Positions 1-13,520 of a DNA stretch of 64,000 nucleotides are shown here, one piece after another. The stretch is from the NCBI RefSeq assembly GCF_000340215.1, contig NW_006921532.1, positions 2,893,337-2,957,336 on the forward strand, written 5' to 3'. How positions within the stretch are numbered: the first letter of the stretch is position 1; the number at the start of each line of letters is the position of its first letter. Origin of the DNA: Pseudocercospora fijiensis CIRAD86. Its lineage: Eukaryota > Ascomycota > Dothideomycetes > Mycosphaerellales > Mycosphaerellaceae. The notes under the pieces were generated by a model that searched no databases, had not been told where the DNA came from, and saw only the letters and a program-made list of their open reading frames with translations. Both the position numbers and the translations under genes were made by a program.

Positions 1-2329
1 CCTATTTCTAGTAGTATTCCTATTCTTAGTTCTAGGAATAGGCTCCCCTTCCTTATTATTAGTTTTTTTATTTTTATTTTCTTCGTTTTTATTCTCTTTA
101 TTCTTATTCTCTTTATTCTCGGGAATAGGCTCCTATCCTCTATTTCCCTTATAGTTATTATTGCTATCTTCTCTATCTATTTCTATTACCTTAGAATTCT
201 CTCTATTCTCTACTTCGTTGCCTTATTCTATTCCCTTAGGGTCTTCGCCGCCCTATAGCGACATTATTACCTAGCTAGACGGAGGCGTTTCGGGGGTGCC
301 GCCTAGTAGAGGCGTATACTCTAGTAGAGGCGTATCCTTCTAACCGAACATTATCGCGCCGCGCTTCTACTAAAGCTTTAACCCTTCGGCTATATCGGTA
401 GTAGTACTTCTTTATAATGCTTGTTTAATATTGCTATAATATAGACAGCTATAGTTGTGCGCCTCGTATACTTATTACGCCTCGTAGCTATATATATTAT
501 TGCTATTATTAATTCGAGCGATAGTTAAAATGTTACTTCGGCGATATAGTCCGAGCTTCTACGTACCGCGTTTAATAACGGTCGCGCGGGTACGTAAACC
601 TTATTCTAGCCGCGTATATCTAATAGATAGAAGGCGCTAGAATAGCTAGAAAGTAAGAGTACGGGAGAAGGATAGAGTAGCGTCTTAGGCCCGATGTCTA
701 GGTCTATAATATATACAAGATCTGTTTAAGTAATTCTCCTAGAAACTTCTTAGATTTCTTCTAACAAGGGAAAAACCTATAGCTATAGGTCGAGGTACTA
801 ATTCGCGGTAATTAGAGGGAAACGCAGTATAGTAAAAAAAAACGGTAAGGTATCGTTACGAAGGATTCTGCGATGCGCCCCTACTTATATATTTAGTAGG
901 GTAGGAGTATCTCTCTATCGCTAGATTTCCTCCTTAGTAAGGCGCCTTACTATTAGGATAAGCGCCCTAGCCTTTAGTTTACGCGATCTAGCGTTAGATA
1001 CGGTTAGTAGACCTAAGGTCTTAGCCTGTTTCCGGGCGTCGCTGTTCTCGTCGTCGCGGGAGCGATATACGTCGGAGCTAATCAATTCGCTTAACGTAGC
1101 ATTTTTACTTGCTAGCGAAGTTAGCTAGTTCGGATCTATATCGGTAGCCGACTAACCTATCTACGCTTCCCCGGCGGCGGGTTAGGTAACTGCCTTAATA
1201 GACTTAGGGTCGCTATCTTCCGCGTAGTTCGGCCTTCTACCTCCTCTTAGCGGCTAGCGTCTTATAGGCTACGTATCTCGTCGTAGTTAATCCCCTTTAG
1301 TGCCGTTAGACTAGAGTCGCTTTGCTATCGGCGCGACCTGCGTAGGCTTTCGTAATATTAGGGATAGTTTTATCTAGTTAATCTATCTATCCGTAAATTA
1401 GGAGTCCTCGAACTAGTCGATTAGGTAAGCGTTACTCTCTAGAAGGTCGTCTGCTCGGATCTATTTATTTATTATCGGCTACTCGTCCTTCTACTTAACT
1501 AGATATTCCGTTCTTCCTCTAGAACTACGCTTCTCTAAAATGCGTTCTAGAGTTATTACTAGTTACTTAGACTATAGGTCTATCGGTACGGGAATGCGGT
1601 CGTATAGCCTTACGAACGGGTCCTTTACTAGGTTTAGGGCTAGCTCTAACTGCGCTATAGATACGATTAGATAGAACTTAACTAATTGTAGTAGCTTAAG
1701 CTCGTAGGCTAATTTGCCTATTCTCCTCTTAATCTTAAAGGGACCTATAGCTTAGTTGCTATACTTGCGATAAGCCTAACCGTATACGCGATATCCGTAA
1801 TATAGCCTAAGCATAGCGTAGTCTCCTAGCTCGAAGAACATATACTAATGCTTAGCGTCGTAGCGGTGTTTTATATCTACCGCTACGAAGGCTATCGATT
1901 CTTTAGCTACGTTACGAAATTGCTATCGTAGCGTTACGTAGTCCTTTAGCTACAATTCTCGAAGCCTAATAAAAGCGTCTATATTTAAATCGAATCCGAA
2001 AAGTATCTCGTCGGGCGAGATGCTAGTACTCGCGTTTTTAACGCTCCTAAGGTAGGATATAAGGGAGGGTAGGACGTCTGTCTACTACGCGTCCGGATTA
2101 GCTATAACGAAATACCGTATAGCGATTTCTACGGTCTAATTTGTGCGTTTAGACTAGCCGTCGGTCTATAGGTAGTATACTATAGAGGCGAGGATCGATG
2201 TACCTAGTAGCTTTATTATCGTAGTAAAAAATTTGGATAGCTATTTAGGGTCCCGGTCGCAAATAAACACCTTAGTAACCTGCTAAGATCGTTCTTAGAT
2301 AGACGTAAGGTATTAGGCTACCTACGTTT

Positions 2330-2620
2330 CTATAGTCTACTAGTATTTGCCCGGGAGGAGTAAAACCCGTTTAGACTTCTTATAGGTTACTATAAGAAGC
2401 GTATTAAAACCTTCGTTAGTAGGTAGGAGCCCTATAATCTAATCCGCTATTTAGACGTCTATAGGAAGTCGATACTTCGAGTCTATTAGGTTAAGCTAGC
2501 CGTAGGGCTTATACCGAGTCGATTAGTTCGCCTTATATATATTATACTAATCGATATATCGTTCTAAATGTCGACGGCAGTTCCTAATATAGAAACTAGC
2601 GTTAACTCGATCGAGCGTAC
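2330..2620 (-). pseudogene. Family A integrase remnant
   Basis: On the minus strand one frame gives an HHCC-like zinc-binding stretch (RNCRRHLERYI near 2,555-2,600), then a core containing IIGLLPTNEGFNTLL near 2,400-2,450. These match the Ty3/Gypsy integrase pattern with its 'DFI.GLPP...FD.LL' core. Several positions that are His, Gln or Trp in the family are Tyr or stop here, as RIP of CAN and TGG codons predicts. Not functional. Confidence 0.65.
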
Positions 2621-4339
2621 GCTAGAACCCCGCGTAGTGCCTTAGGTTATATACTATCTTAAAGATCTCGTAAGTAAGGGCGAAAGGAATATATAATCGA
2701 GAGTAATATAAAATTAGGTCGACGTAGTAGATAAGGCCGTCTTCCCGAAAGAATCTAATGCTATATAAGGACTTTAAGTCTATAGGAACGTCGTCTGGCT
2801 TTTTAAGCGCGTTCTATATACTACGAGCGGCTATATCCTCCGAAAAGCGGAGAGAAGGCGGTTTTAGGAGGTAGCTAGGCGTTACCTCTAGATAGACCTA
2901 TAGTGTTTAGCTATTATCTTTCCGCTAGGCAGCTTCGAGGTACGCGGACCTTCGCTTAAGCTCTCTATCTCGCTCGCGCTTTTGCCTCCTCCTCGCTTAG
3001 CGGTTTAATATTCGATCTAGCTAAGGCTACTATTCCTATATATATACTATCTTAATAGACTAGAGGACGGAGAGTAAACGTCTCTACGGGCGGTCTTCCT
3101 AATAAGCCTATCTTAGCTAAGTCTTAAAGTCGTCGGATAGCGATATAACCGTTTTAATATAATAGCTAGGCTGCCCCCGGAGACTATAGAAAAATACGGG
3201 GATCTTATCGTAGGCCTAGTATTTATATCTATCGAGTCGCGAAAGAAAACACTTAGTATAGTCGATCCTAGATAGGGATGCTATATTAACTAACGCTATA
3301 GTAGGAAGAATAGGAACGCTTAGATAGAAGTTAGGAAGGGCTAAGGATCGCGACCTAGGATCTAGGTAAGGGGGTATAGTACCGGTCTTTAGCGTAGGCC
3401 GATTCTAGGTATCGTTCGTATCTCGTCTAGATCTTTCTATAATATATATCTTTTCTACGCTACTCCCGACATCGTCGATAGACGTAGGGTTTCGTAGCAT
3501 TTCTAATATCGGCGCCCTTACTAATATTACGGGAATCTCGTCGAGGCCGCTTATATTAAGATTATATCGATTAGGAGAGCTCGCGCCTTATAATCGGGAG
3601 AGTATATCGGAAGCGATATAATTCCTACCTAGCCTATAAATAATGTCGAGGTTTGTAAACTAGGAAATATATACCGCGGCTTAGATAATTCGGCGGTTAA
3701 GGCCGGCCGTAGATACCGTCGTTGCGATCTATATCTTTTTCGCTATCGTAGTAACTATACTATAGTCGGTAACTACGATAGTCTTTAGCGTAGAATCTAC
3801 TATATAAGAGGCCCTCTTAATTGCCTATACTACCCCGAACAATTCGAGTTCTATAGGCTAGTAGCGGGCTTCGGCCCCGGTAAGTATATAGCTAGCAAAT
3901 CCTAAGACCTTAAGTCTATTACGCGGGAATTGCTTAGATCTCCGTAACTAGGTAGTGCTATTAACGAAATCCGAAACTATATCGTCTCTACGAGTTACTA
4001 GTTCGGGCTCCTCGTATTCTATATCTAAGTCTCCGTAGACTTAGTAGTATATTACCCCGATTCCGAATTCCTTAGATATATTAACGTTAATATAGAGGGT
4101 AGACTTAGGGTTAAAATACTAAAGAAACCCTCGGTACTCTTCCGACTATATCGACTATATAATTTCCTAAGCGGTGTTTATTTCGTTAGTCTATTAGAGG
4201 CGCGCGCCCCGTATTTAAGCGCGTCGCTTGCCTCCTTTCGTTTAGGTAGCCTAATAATCCTTTATAGCCGCGACTTTCGCCTATTATAGCGGTAGGGTAA
4301 TTCTTCCGTAGTATAGCACTATAGACCTAAGGTAGCCTA

Positions 4340-5110
4340 CTAGTCCGAGATATTACTTAAGTTGTTCGGCGTTAGTAGGTTTTTCTAATTCTCGTAGTAC
4401 TACGAGTCGATCCGCCTACGTTACGAAGCCTTTTCCGTCTACTTCTCTACCTAGGATTTTTATAGAGAGGAAACCTAAGAACGCCTTTCCTAGTTCTAAA
4501 CTAAACCGTATCTTATCTATTTTTTTAAATGCGCGATTAAGCAAATCTCGGTAGGACTCTAGGTCTACCGAGCCGAGAACTATATCGTTAATATACCTAT
4601 TCGCTACGTCGCCGAATTCCCGTAGGGTGCGGTCGAGTAGTCTTTATACATACTATACGCTATTATAGTAACCTATAGTAGCGACTTTTAGATATTCCTA
4701 TCCCCGCGTAGTATTAACGGTAAATTTCTAGCGATCCTTTTCTACGACTACGAACTAGTAGAATATAGATCTTATATCTATAATAGAAATATACTTATAG
4801 CCGCGTAATTTCGCGATAATATCGTCCTAGAGTAGTAGCGGGTAGGTGTCCTTCTAGGATATACTATTAAGGCCTCGGATATCGATTACTACGCGCGGCT
4901 TCCTATACGTAGTACTATCGTCGCGGAAAAGAGTTCTCTAAACTATAAAGACTAGCTATACTAGCGGTAATAGCTTTTTACTATAGGCTATTTTGCCTTA
5001 AGTATAAAGCTTATTAAACTGCTTATTTACCTCTATATTATCCTTATCGGATATGCGGTAGACCTTACTACTAAACTTCTCGTTTTCCTAGCCCGATTTA
5101 AGTAAGAGCT
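4340..5110 (-). pseudogene. Family A reverse transcriptase remnant
   Basis: The minus-strand translation contains RVVIDIRGLN near 4,880, then TYPLLL and DDIIAKLRGYKYISIID. The catalytic loop, near 4,590, reads YINDIV. It is followed by LGKAFLGF and a thumb-like YLGLVGYLR segment. This is the Ty3/Gypsy RT order. The catalytic loop is normally Y-x-D-D; the residue before the surviving Asp is Asn, consistent with TpG to TpA mutation across a codon boundary. Many internal stops occur. Not functional. Confidence 0.7.
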
Positions 5111-7899
5111 CTAGCTATCTATCTTTAAGAAGATCGATCGTCGTACTCCGATCTATCTATAGTTAGGGGTATTTCTCTGCGATAGACCTAATGTCTAAGG
5201 CTACCGCGGTATCTAGATTCGCTATATAGATCGTTACTCTAGCCGAGGTTGTAACGGTAGCTATCCCCGTATCTACTAAGATCTTCGTAGTATCGGAAGG
5301 GTAGTCTAGGTCTATTAAGTCTATCTCGTCGTTTTCGCTAAGTCCGTAAATAGTAGGTTAAGATTTACGGATCCGCCGGAATTATAGGCCTACTCTAGCC
5401 TAATCGCGATTTACGGAGTCTTTAGCTAGAGGCGGAATTAACTAAAGCTAGCCTATAGCGTCGCTTTGAAAAACTGCTAGTAACCGTAAGTCTATCGATT
5501 CGGATATATAGTAGAGCCTATTTATTAGTCGTAGATCTCGTTTAAGAGGCGCGCCGCTAATCTTACGCTCTATCGACCTAGGGTCGGTATCGAACTCGTC
5601 GATCTAGTAGAAGTTATCTAGCTATAGTTCCTATAATTCGCCTATACTTTAATATCGCTAAATAATTAAGTTGTTATCGTAGCTAAGGTTATAGACCTAT
5701 ACCGCTAGCATCTCTAGTCCGGCTATATAGGCGTATACTACCGCTATATTAGGGAGGCCTAGCAGATTTAGCGCGAAGAGGAAGTCCCTATTTACGTCCT
5801 TTAGGGCGTCGGCTTTGTCGATTTGTACCTTAGCTATAACGGCTATACGTAGTAGCACTCTTAGTCTATCTATAGACTTAATATTAGCGCGTAGGAAACG
5901 ATTAGATTTTAGCGAATAGGCGATTAGTATAAGCGCGCCGTCGTTTCCTATTATCTCGATATATCTAGCGCCCGTATAGATAATAAATTCTACGAGCGTT
6001 ATAATATCTATCCCGAGGAGTATATTATAGGGTAAGTTTAGTATTACCCTTACTAGCTATTTAATATAGGCTAGAGCGGGTAACTAAGAATACCTAGCGA
6101 AGATAGGAAAGTATATCGACAAATTAATCTATTACTCGCACTATATGCTTCTAGCTAAACTACGGAATTCTAGAGGTTGCTTAAGATACTAAATATCGTC
6201 CTACCCTAGTTATATAGTTAGCTACCCCCGGTCTATTATAGATGCTTTAGTACTAGTATCGAGGCAAATACGCTTAAAATCCCCTTCCGAAGAAAGGGCG
6301 TAGTTCGCTTCGACGATATCGTAATATCTAAAGGTATAAGCTAGGTCTCCCGGAGGGAGTTTTGCTAAGTAGGGTATAATTTGCAATTCCTATTAAGGGC
6401 GTTCTCGTATATAATAGACCTGTAGTGTAAGGTTATTAATAGTACCGAAGGAGCGCTTCCCTATATAAGCCTTCCTATCGTCGATAGGGAAAGAAATCTT
6501 CGAGGTACTCGATAAAATCGTATAGTGCTACGCCTCTCCCGCTAAGGGCGTAGCCTTAGCCGTTTTAGCGATATAGTAGACTTAGGGCTACTCCGTAACT
6601 AATGTTATAGTATTCTAAGCATTTAGCGCGTCTAGATTAATCGGGGACCTCCCGATAGTAGTCGCTACGCCTACTAGGATATCTAGTAGCAAATCTAATA
6701 TATAGATAGAGCTAGGCGTAGTCTACTATAGAGCGATCGTAGCGGAAGAATCTTCTATAGGAAAAGCTATGCCCGCTAGCGTAGGCGTATAATCCGCTAT
6801 AAGGGGGCGCGATACCGATATAGACTAGAATATTTAGGCTTAGACATCTATTAATAGACTAGAGGTTGCGGGCTATAGTGCTAGAAGTGTAGGTATCGAT
6901 GTTTAGCTAGGCTATCCTACTATAATCGTTATTGCTAGATATAAAGATGTTTGCTTATCTAGTAGTAAGCGACCCGGCGACTTCGGGAGTTCCGCTACCG
7001 CTAGGGATTCTAGAATTTCCGGTAGACTTGCGGTTTTATACTAGCTAGTAGTAACTAGTTTTACTTCTAGCTCGAGGAGTTTCTCGGAGCTAGCTCGTAA
7101 AGAATATTCGTACGCTTCCTAGTAGCGTCCTTAGGGTACGTATAATCGAGGTAGCTATTAAAAAACTCGTTAGCCGAGCGGAAAACCTCTCCGTATATAT
7201 TGTAACGCGTCTACCGACCTTCGGGCCGCGTCTTATCGCGTTAAGGCTAGGCATTTACCTTAGGTCTACGAACCTAGGCTAGGCGTAGTATACTAGAGTT
7301 AACTATAGATTTGTAGGAGGAAGAGCTTAGTCCTCTTCTACCTCGATACCGCCGACATCCTCGCCGGCTACGTACTAATCCTCGGCCTACTCTCCGCCCT
7401 CGGCTTAGGTAGCATTATCGTATTCTAGTTCTTAATAGTTAGTCTCCTACCCTAGGTCTACTAAATCGTAGAAGAACGTAGCTTCTCTACGAGCCTAGGA
7501 ATTTACGGGAATGCCTTAGCCTCTTATATTTCCGAAATTCGTCTACTATCTCTAAGGATTCGGATACTACGGGAGACCGCGGGCGTCTACTATTTTCTCG
7601 TTTACGCTTACGTTTACGCCCTATAGTCTCTAGCGGCTATAGACCTATAATCTAGGCTAACGGCGTTGCTAGAATGTATTAGGTTGCTACCGATTATAGG
7701 GATTGTTGTTTCTAAGAAAAGACGAGCGTCTAGTATTAAAATAAGACCTAGACGCGAACCTAGGGTCTACGAACCTACCCTATACCGAATCGCTACGTCG
7801 AAGGTTTAACTTACTATTATAGTAGCCGGCAGTAGTACTACCTAGAGGATATAACTCTACCTATATCGTATAATAGGCTTGTATTATATCGATAAGCGT

Positions 7900-8560
7900 C
7901 TAATGCGTCTATAATAGCGTAGGCGTATTAAGATCGCTACGTAGCTCTAGTGCGATCTTCCGGAAGGTATAGTTAATTTGCCCTACTAGAGACTCCGTAC
8001 CGCTTTGCTACGCTAAACGTATAACGTTAATAACGAATTCGCTAACGCTCTTTCGGGCCGCGACTTCCTTAATACGATATTGTTCCGATTCTAATTCGCG
8101 CGCCGCGACTAAGGAATCTAATCGGAACTACTCGCGTAAGGCCTCCTTCTATCGCTCGATACCCGGGCCGGTTTAAAGGAGCGTACGTCTATCGTTAGTA
8201 AGGCCGTAAAGGTACTAAGCTAAGGCGGAGCCCTAAAGGTATCTATATAGTAATAGACGTAGGGTTACTACTAGATACTCGCCTACTTAAATAGCTATAT
8301 CGAGGCGAGTAATAAAAGCAAAAACGTCTCGATAATAGGCCGTATTACTAATATATATAACTAGGCCTTTGCCCTTACTCTCCGGAAGGTCCTTATTGAA
8401 ATACCTAACTTACTTAGGCTTAAACTTATAGGGCGCGACCTCCTAGCTAAAGTCCGTAACTAGAGTGTAAGGAGGACTAGCGTATAGTAGAGCATATACG
8501 TCGGTAGGCTCGAACCTCGGGTCTATAAAGCCGGCCCTATCTTAGGTAGGCCTAGGATTG
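7900..8560 (-). pseudogene. Family A Gag-like remnant
   Basis: The minus-strand reading gives a stretch resembling fungal Gypsy Gag: a RYFNKDLPESKGKG motif, then an aromatic-rich YYRDVFAFITRL segment and GSALAWYL-like spacing, with stops interspersed. Upstream, near 8,820-8,930, is an Asn/Thr-rich low-complexity segment on the same strand. The apparent hydrophobic plus-strand reading frame at 8,834-9,019 is only the antisense of this segment. Assignment rests on pattern similarity and gene order. Confidence 0.45.
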
Positions 8561-10689
8561 CCTTTAGCGCTAAGGCCTCTATAGGCGTAGCGTTCCGAGC
8601 TAATCTCTAGTATAATGCTAGCTCGAGCATTCCGATTCTAATTAGCTAGCTACTTAGCTCTAGTCGTACCTTAGCTAGTTCGGCTACGTATCGCGTAAAG
8701 ATTTCTATATCGCTACTGCCTCGGTAGCCTAGAATAGTTATTATTCGGTCGTAGGGCCGCTAAGACGGCGCTATTAGACTATATTACCTCTACTAGTTTT
8801 CCTACTAATGCCTCTAGCTTATCGTATCTAGTATTGTCGTTATTAGCGCTAGCGGAGGTGTTGTTATTCCTATTATTCCTAGTATTAGTATTAGTAGTAG
8901 CGTTGTTATTAGCGGTAACCTCGTCGTTAAAGTGCCTAGTAGACTTAGCATTCCTCCTTCGACGTCGCTATTCGTCGGTAAGGAACAATTTAGGGATACT
9001 ATTCGTATCGATAGTATAGCGCTATTCTAAGGCTATCGGAGGTAGTGCTCTACTAGCTTCTACACCCTTATCTCTACTCTTATTCTTAGCTCTTATAGCC
9101 TCCTTATAGCCTTCGTTAAACGCTTATTAGATTTAGGCCTATATCTCGATCTCGTAAGCCTCGCGCTACTTATCTAGTACCCTCTATAGACGTATACGAT
9201 CCGTAGCTCGATTATTATCTACCTTAGTGCGTTGCTCGGCTAGCTACTAAGCTACCTAGGACTTTATTTGTCTAATTTTATCTCGCTATTTAGCGCCGGC
9301 TATACCGTTCGCTGGTACTATAGATCCTAGAGCCTACTTACCTGATATATCTTCTCCCTCTAGCTAGGAATCCGGTAGTAAGCTAAGTATCGAACTGCTA
9401 GACACCGAGATTAATAAGCTCTCGCGAGGCTTAGGAGGCGGGTCGTCTTTATAAAAGGCACCGAAATTCTTAAAAACGTTACCTATTAGCGGGTTGATTT
9501 TAAAAGACTCCCTACGTCTATTAGGCTTAGCTTAGCCTAAGTTCTCGTCCTTAATTAAGCGACAGACGCCCTACTTCTCTAGTCGTAGAGGGATGTAAAC
9601 CTTGCGGCGACGTAGCTAATTCTCGCCTACGGCCGGATTCTCGTTAGTAGACTTGAGGTGTTCTACTAGCTACTAAGCGAAGTATAGGCTATCCGACTAG
9701 TACGAAGTTAGGCGATGCACTTATCGTATAGCGGAAAGCGATAGGGAGTTGTCGTTAACCTACGAACTAATAATCTTAGCGTATATCTAAGGTTTAGGAG
9801 TCGCGTTTTTGTTTGTATCCGGAATACAGGACTATAACCTTAGGCGATATAGAGGTTTAGCCTCCTCCGGATCCTTGTACTACTCGGTAATAGCGATAAC
9901 TCTATACCTAAGATCCTTCTCGAATAGCTTGTTTAGACACTGCCTTAGTTTCGAGAAGGCTAATAGTATATATACTATATAAACTAGGTAGTATCTATCT
10001 TCCTTTAATTCGGGAAGAGTATAATCTTCCTAGGCTATAGGCGGCGGGTCGTTCGGAGATTCCTAGTCCTTTAATACTATAAGCTCCCTTATTAAGGCGT
10101 AGATATTGCTACTAAGAGACGGAATAGGGTACCGTCTTAATATTAACCGTAGGTATAGACGTAGTAGCTACTATAAGAGTAATCGGAACCTTCTATATAC
10201 TTATACCGTAAAGGGAAGTTAGGAGGGTTAGGTGCCCGGCTCTTACTAACTAGAACTAACGCTCCTGCCCTTAGTAAGTAAGGTATTAATAGAGGGAGCG
10301 TAAAGCGCGCTATAGCGCTAGGCTAGGTCTATCGTCGATCTCCGAGTCGATTCGCCTATAGATCTCGTATGTTCTATACTAAATTACAGCCTCTTTCTTT
10401 ATAGCGTAGCTGCGGCGTTCTATAGTGCGGAAAGTAGTATTAGAGTAGTTCGTTAGGATTCTCCTTCGGCGCGGAGGACTTTTCGCCTTAGAGAGGGGAA
10501 TAGTAAACCGTAGTTCGGATAGTCCGTTTAGAGACGGTTAGTGCGTGTTTTTACGCTAGTGCTCGAAGCGAAGCTACTATTTTATTATACATCGTGTATT
10601 ATAAAGTGGATAATTATTCTAAGTCTATCTAGGCTTAGAGAAGTATATACTATAGGAGGCTAGGGCCTCCTACCTAGCCTATGCCTGTG

Positions 10690-10960
10690 CCTGCCTTCGT
10701 AATAGCCGCGTAGTGCCTTAATAATATCCTCTTATCTAGGGAGCAGATAAGAATCCTTAACTATGATTTTGTTTAGGCCTCTAATGTCTACGACTATACG
10801 TCCTTTACGAACTAGCTTGCCGTCTACTATCGTTATTTTCTAGACTACGAAGACTAGGAACCTAAATTAGGTAGGCTTAGTAGTAAAGGACATCTTTTCT
10901 TATACGTATAGCGGGTCGAACGTCTTGTTTACGACTTCTTTATCGGGGGCGTAGAGTAGG
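10690..10960 (-). pseudogene. Family B reverse transcriptase N-terminal fragment
   Basis: The minus strand encodes a KEVVNKTFDPLYV segment, then GRIVVDIRGLNKI and VKDSYLLP, the start of a Gypsy RT palm domain. Similarity fades within about 50 bases below 10,740, where the expected catalytic blocks are absent. This suggests truncation by deletion or by junction with the neighbouring element. Confidence 0.6.
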
Positions 10961-11448
10961 TACGCTACTATAGGAACTTTATCGTTCTTATAGCCTAGCT
11001 TTAGCGTAACTTCTAGGTAGTTAGACTTAGGAATGTCTACCGTAGTGCCCTTATCCTTCTATAGGTCCTCGTACTTCTTTACTACGGCCTCGATAAGTTG
11101 CACCTACTCTTTAGTACTATAGGCTATTACGCTATTAAAAAGCTAGGTCTCTTTTATAGGGTTTAGTAGGTCCGGTAGCGGAAGGCCGGCTACGCCGTAA
11201 TCTTTAGGCGCGATATAGTAGTAGCCGTAGTAGTTACACTCGCGTATATACCCTATCTTTATATATCGTAGTAGAGTCTATAGCTAATCCGTATTGTTAC
11301 AAACCTATACGAAATTTACTACAGCGTCTACGACGGCGGCGTAGATAGTTAGGGCTTTGTTCTTAAGCTCCTAGTTTTGCGGGTAGAAGGCTACGTCTCG
11401 ATCCGTAGGAAGGTCTATTCTAAACTAGATAGGTACCGAAGTTACCGT

Positions 11449-11670
11449 CTATAGTACTAGAATAACGTTCTTATCGCCGGAGTGTATAACCGTGCGAAAC
11501 TTAACGTAATCTTTGCGGCTTACTAGTAGGGGAATCTTCGCTTTTTTATAAGAATTAATCGTCGTAGTACAGTATAGCATATCGATTTTAATGCCCTCTA
11601 GGCCGATAATATCTATCGCTATAAGGAACTTAGCGCTAAGCTCCTTAACGATATGTACCTTATAACGCAT
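11449..11670 (-). pseudogene. Family B retroviral-type protease region fragment
   Basis: A 73-residue open stretch whose translation begins MRYKVHIVKELSAKFLIAID and continues with GLEGIKID. This resembles the segment downstream of the catalytic Asp in retropepsin-like proteases of fungal Gypsy elements, where a 'hVV..L...LIG.D.L' pattern precedes the flap-distal half. It lies between the Gag and RT traces, the expected place. The open frame is a chance survivor between RIP-made stops, not a gene. Confidence 0.5.
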
Positions 11671-13099
11671 ATAGGCGATAACCTTAGAGCCCTTAACAAT
11701 TCCCGGTACCTAAAAATCGAGATCTACGTACTCGCTAATATCCGTCGAACCTACGCTCTTAACCTTTAATAGAGCTACTAAGCGCTTGCGCTCGATATCC
11801 GGGCGTATCTAGCGTAGGAAAGCTTTATTAATAAGTAACACTATCGCGCCTATGTCTAGGTAGACCGCGTATTCGGTACTGTCCTTCTATAGGCGTACGA
11901 CCGTACGCAAATAATAATAGCCTCGGAACGCATATCCTCCCTTAACCTTTAGCAATATAGCGGACTTAATAAGCCTAGCGTTCTCCTCTACGCTATCCTT
12001 CTTAGGCGTTAGCTCCGTAGCGTGCTTAGTACGCCTATAGTCCTATAAGAGATTATTACTATCGAACTTCGCGCTACAATTTAAGTATAAGAACTTTAAA
12101 GGCTGTATCGTAGCGAAGGGTTCTATAGCTAGAGGAAGGTGCTTGCCGATATATAGGGAAAAGGGGGATAGTAGCGGCACTTCGCTATAGTATACTAATA
12201 TAGAGTCCTATAAAGAGGCGTTATTATCTACGTCGTCTAATCTATAGTAGATATCTACCTAGTCGTTAAAGTACGCCGGTACGGAGTGCGGGCTTACTAG
12301 CCTCGCTAAGTAGCGTAAGCTAGATCGTAGGCGTAAGTGTAAACGCGGCTATAGGATAGATATAGGCTCTTCGACTAGAGGCTCCGGTGCCTACTTATTA
12401 GCGTAATAGTTGCGCGGGGCCTTATTGCCTTAGCGGCCGCGTTCTTACTAACCCTAGGTATCGCGTACGTCGTTTCGCGTACTTCTATCTTGTCGTCGTC
12501 TATAATTAGCATTCTTGCTACCGTATACTTCGTAGCCCCGATTATTGTTATATAGCTCTGCCCGATTGTTACAGTTAGAAGCGTACTCTTTTTAGCGTCC
12601 CTCCCCCGCTAGGGCTTGCCTATCGTTTCCTTAATCTCGGCGCTAATACTAGTTTTAATTAGTATAGCTACTATTTCTAGGGCGCTTATTGCCGTAGCCG
12701 CCGGCGTAACCGCGACCTAAATTGTCGCAATATCCGCGTACTACTACGGCGTACCGATCGTCGAACCTACTAGTATAACCGCGACCTAAAGTATCGCGAT
12801 ACGCGCCCGAAGAATTGGCGTACTAGTCGCTATTGTAAGCGTTTCGGTATTGTAACTTACCGTTATACCTATTGCGGCCTCGTGCTATACTATAGCTATC
12901 GGACTGTATATACCTACGGCACTATGCTTTATACTTGTCTTCTACGGCTCGCGTAAAAGTGTAAATCGTATTACTTAGTAAAGGCTTGTCGAGCTTGTCT
13001 TATAGGCGAGGCTCGAATCGCAACTATGCCTAGTAGAGAAGAGCGTACGGCCTATTAGGGTCTGTCTCGAGACCTGCCTCGCGTACGTAGCGGATATAG

Positions 13100-13520
13100 T
13101 TTATAATAAACTGCTAGGGTGCTCTACGGTTGCGTACGTCCTATACTATATACGATTCGGTATATAGCTTATCCTAGGCGTCGATAATAGATCTGCTAAA
13201 CTTGTCCCTTAGGGCTTTATACTAGCGCTCGATACCCTCTCCTCCGCGAATCGTATTACGATTATTGCTTATAAGCTCGTAAATAAACTATTGTTATACG
13301 GCTCTACGGAGGCACTTCGTAAGCTAAGTATATACTATACGGGCGTAATTAACCGCCGCGTAGTCGTAAGCTGCGTCTAAGAATAGGTATACTAAGGTAA
13401 ATATAACCTTGTTACCGTACGTATAGATGTCCTAGCTATCTAAGTCCGCGTATAGGGCGTCGGGGTAGAAGTACCCGATATCTATCGGGTTAAACCTCTC
13501 TAAGCGCTAAGAACGCTACG
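13100..13520 (-). pseudogene. Family B Gag core remnant
   Basis: The minus-strand reading gives LERFNPIDIGYFYPD near 13,450-13,510 and a downstream IYTYGNKVIFTLVYLF segment. This is the recurrent 'hR..DIGYF.PD....Y..d.hvF' pattern of fungal Gypsy Gag proteins. Cys-rich sequence near 12,540 on the same strand may be the remains of a zinc knuckle. Stops are frequent. Confidence 0.5.

Larger units (their letters stand above)
1..10600 (-). mobile_element. RIP-mutated Ty3/Gypsy retrotransposon, family A
   Basis: Remnant of a Ty3/Gypsy-type element read on the minus strand. Conceptual translation gives, from high to low coordinates, a Gag-like block (about 7,900-8,560), reverse transcriptase (about 4,340-5,110) and integrase (about 2,330-2,620), which is the Gypsy order Gag-RT-IN. 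Every domain is broken by many TAG/TAA stops. CpA and TpG are scarce while CpG is common, the pattern expected from CpA-directed RIP. No LTR pair could be matched by eye, so both outer limits are approximate; the 3' end may lie before base 1. The upper limit is set where family B sequence begins, near 10,640. It may be a mosaic of more than one insertion. Confidence 0.7.

Noticed and set aside
8834..9019. Hydrophobic 61-codon plus-strand frame resembling a membrane protein
   Set aside because: It is the antisense of an Asn/Thr-rich Gag segment of family A; Asn codons AAY read as Leu/Val on the opposite strand.
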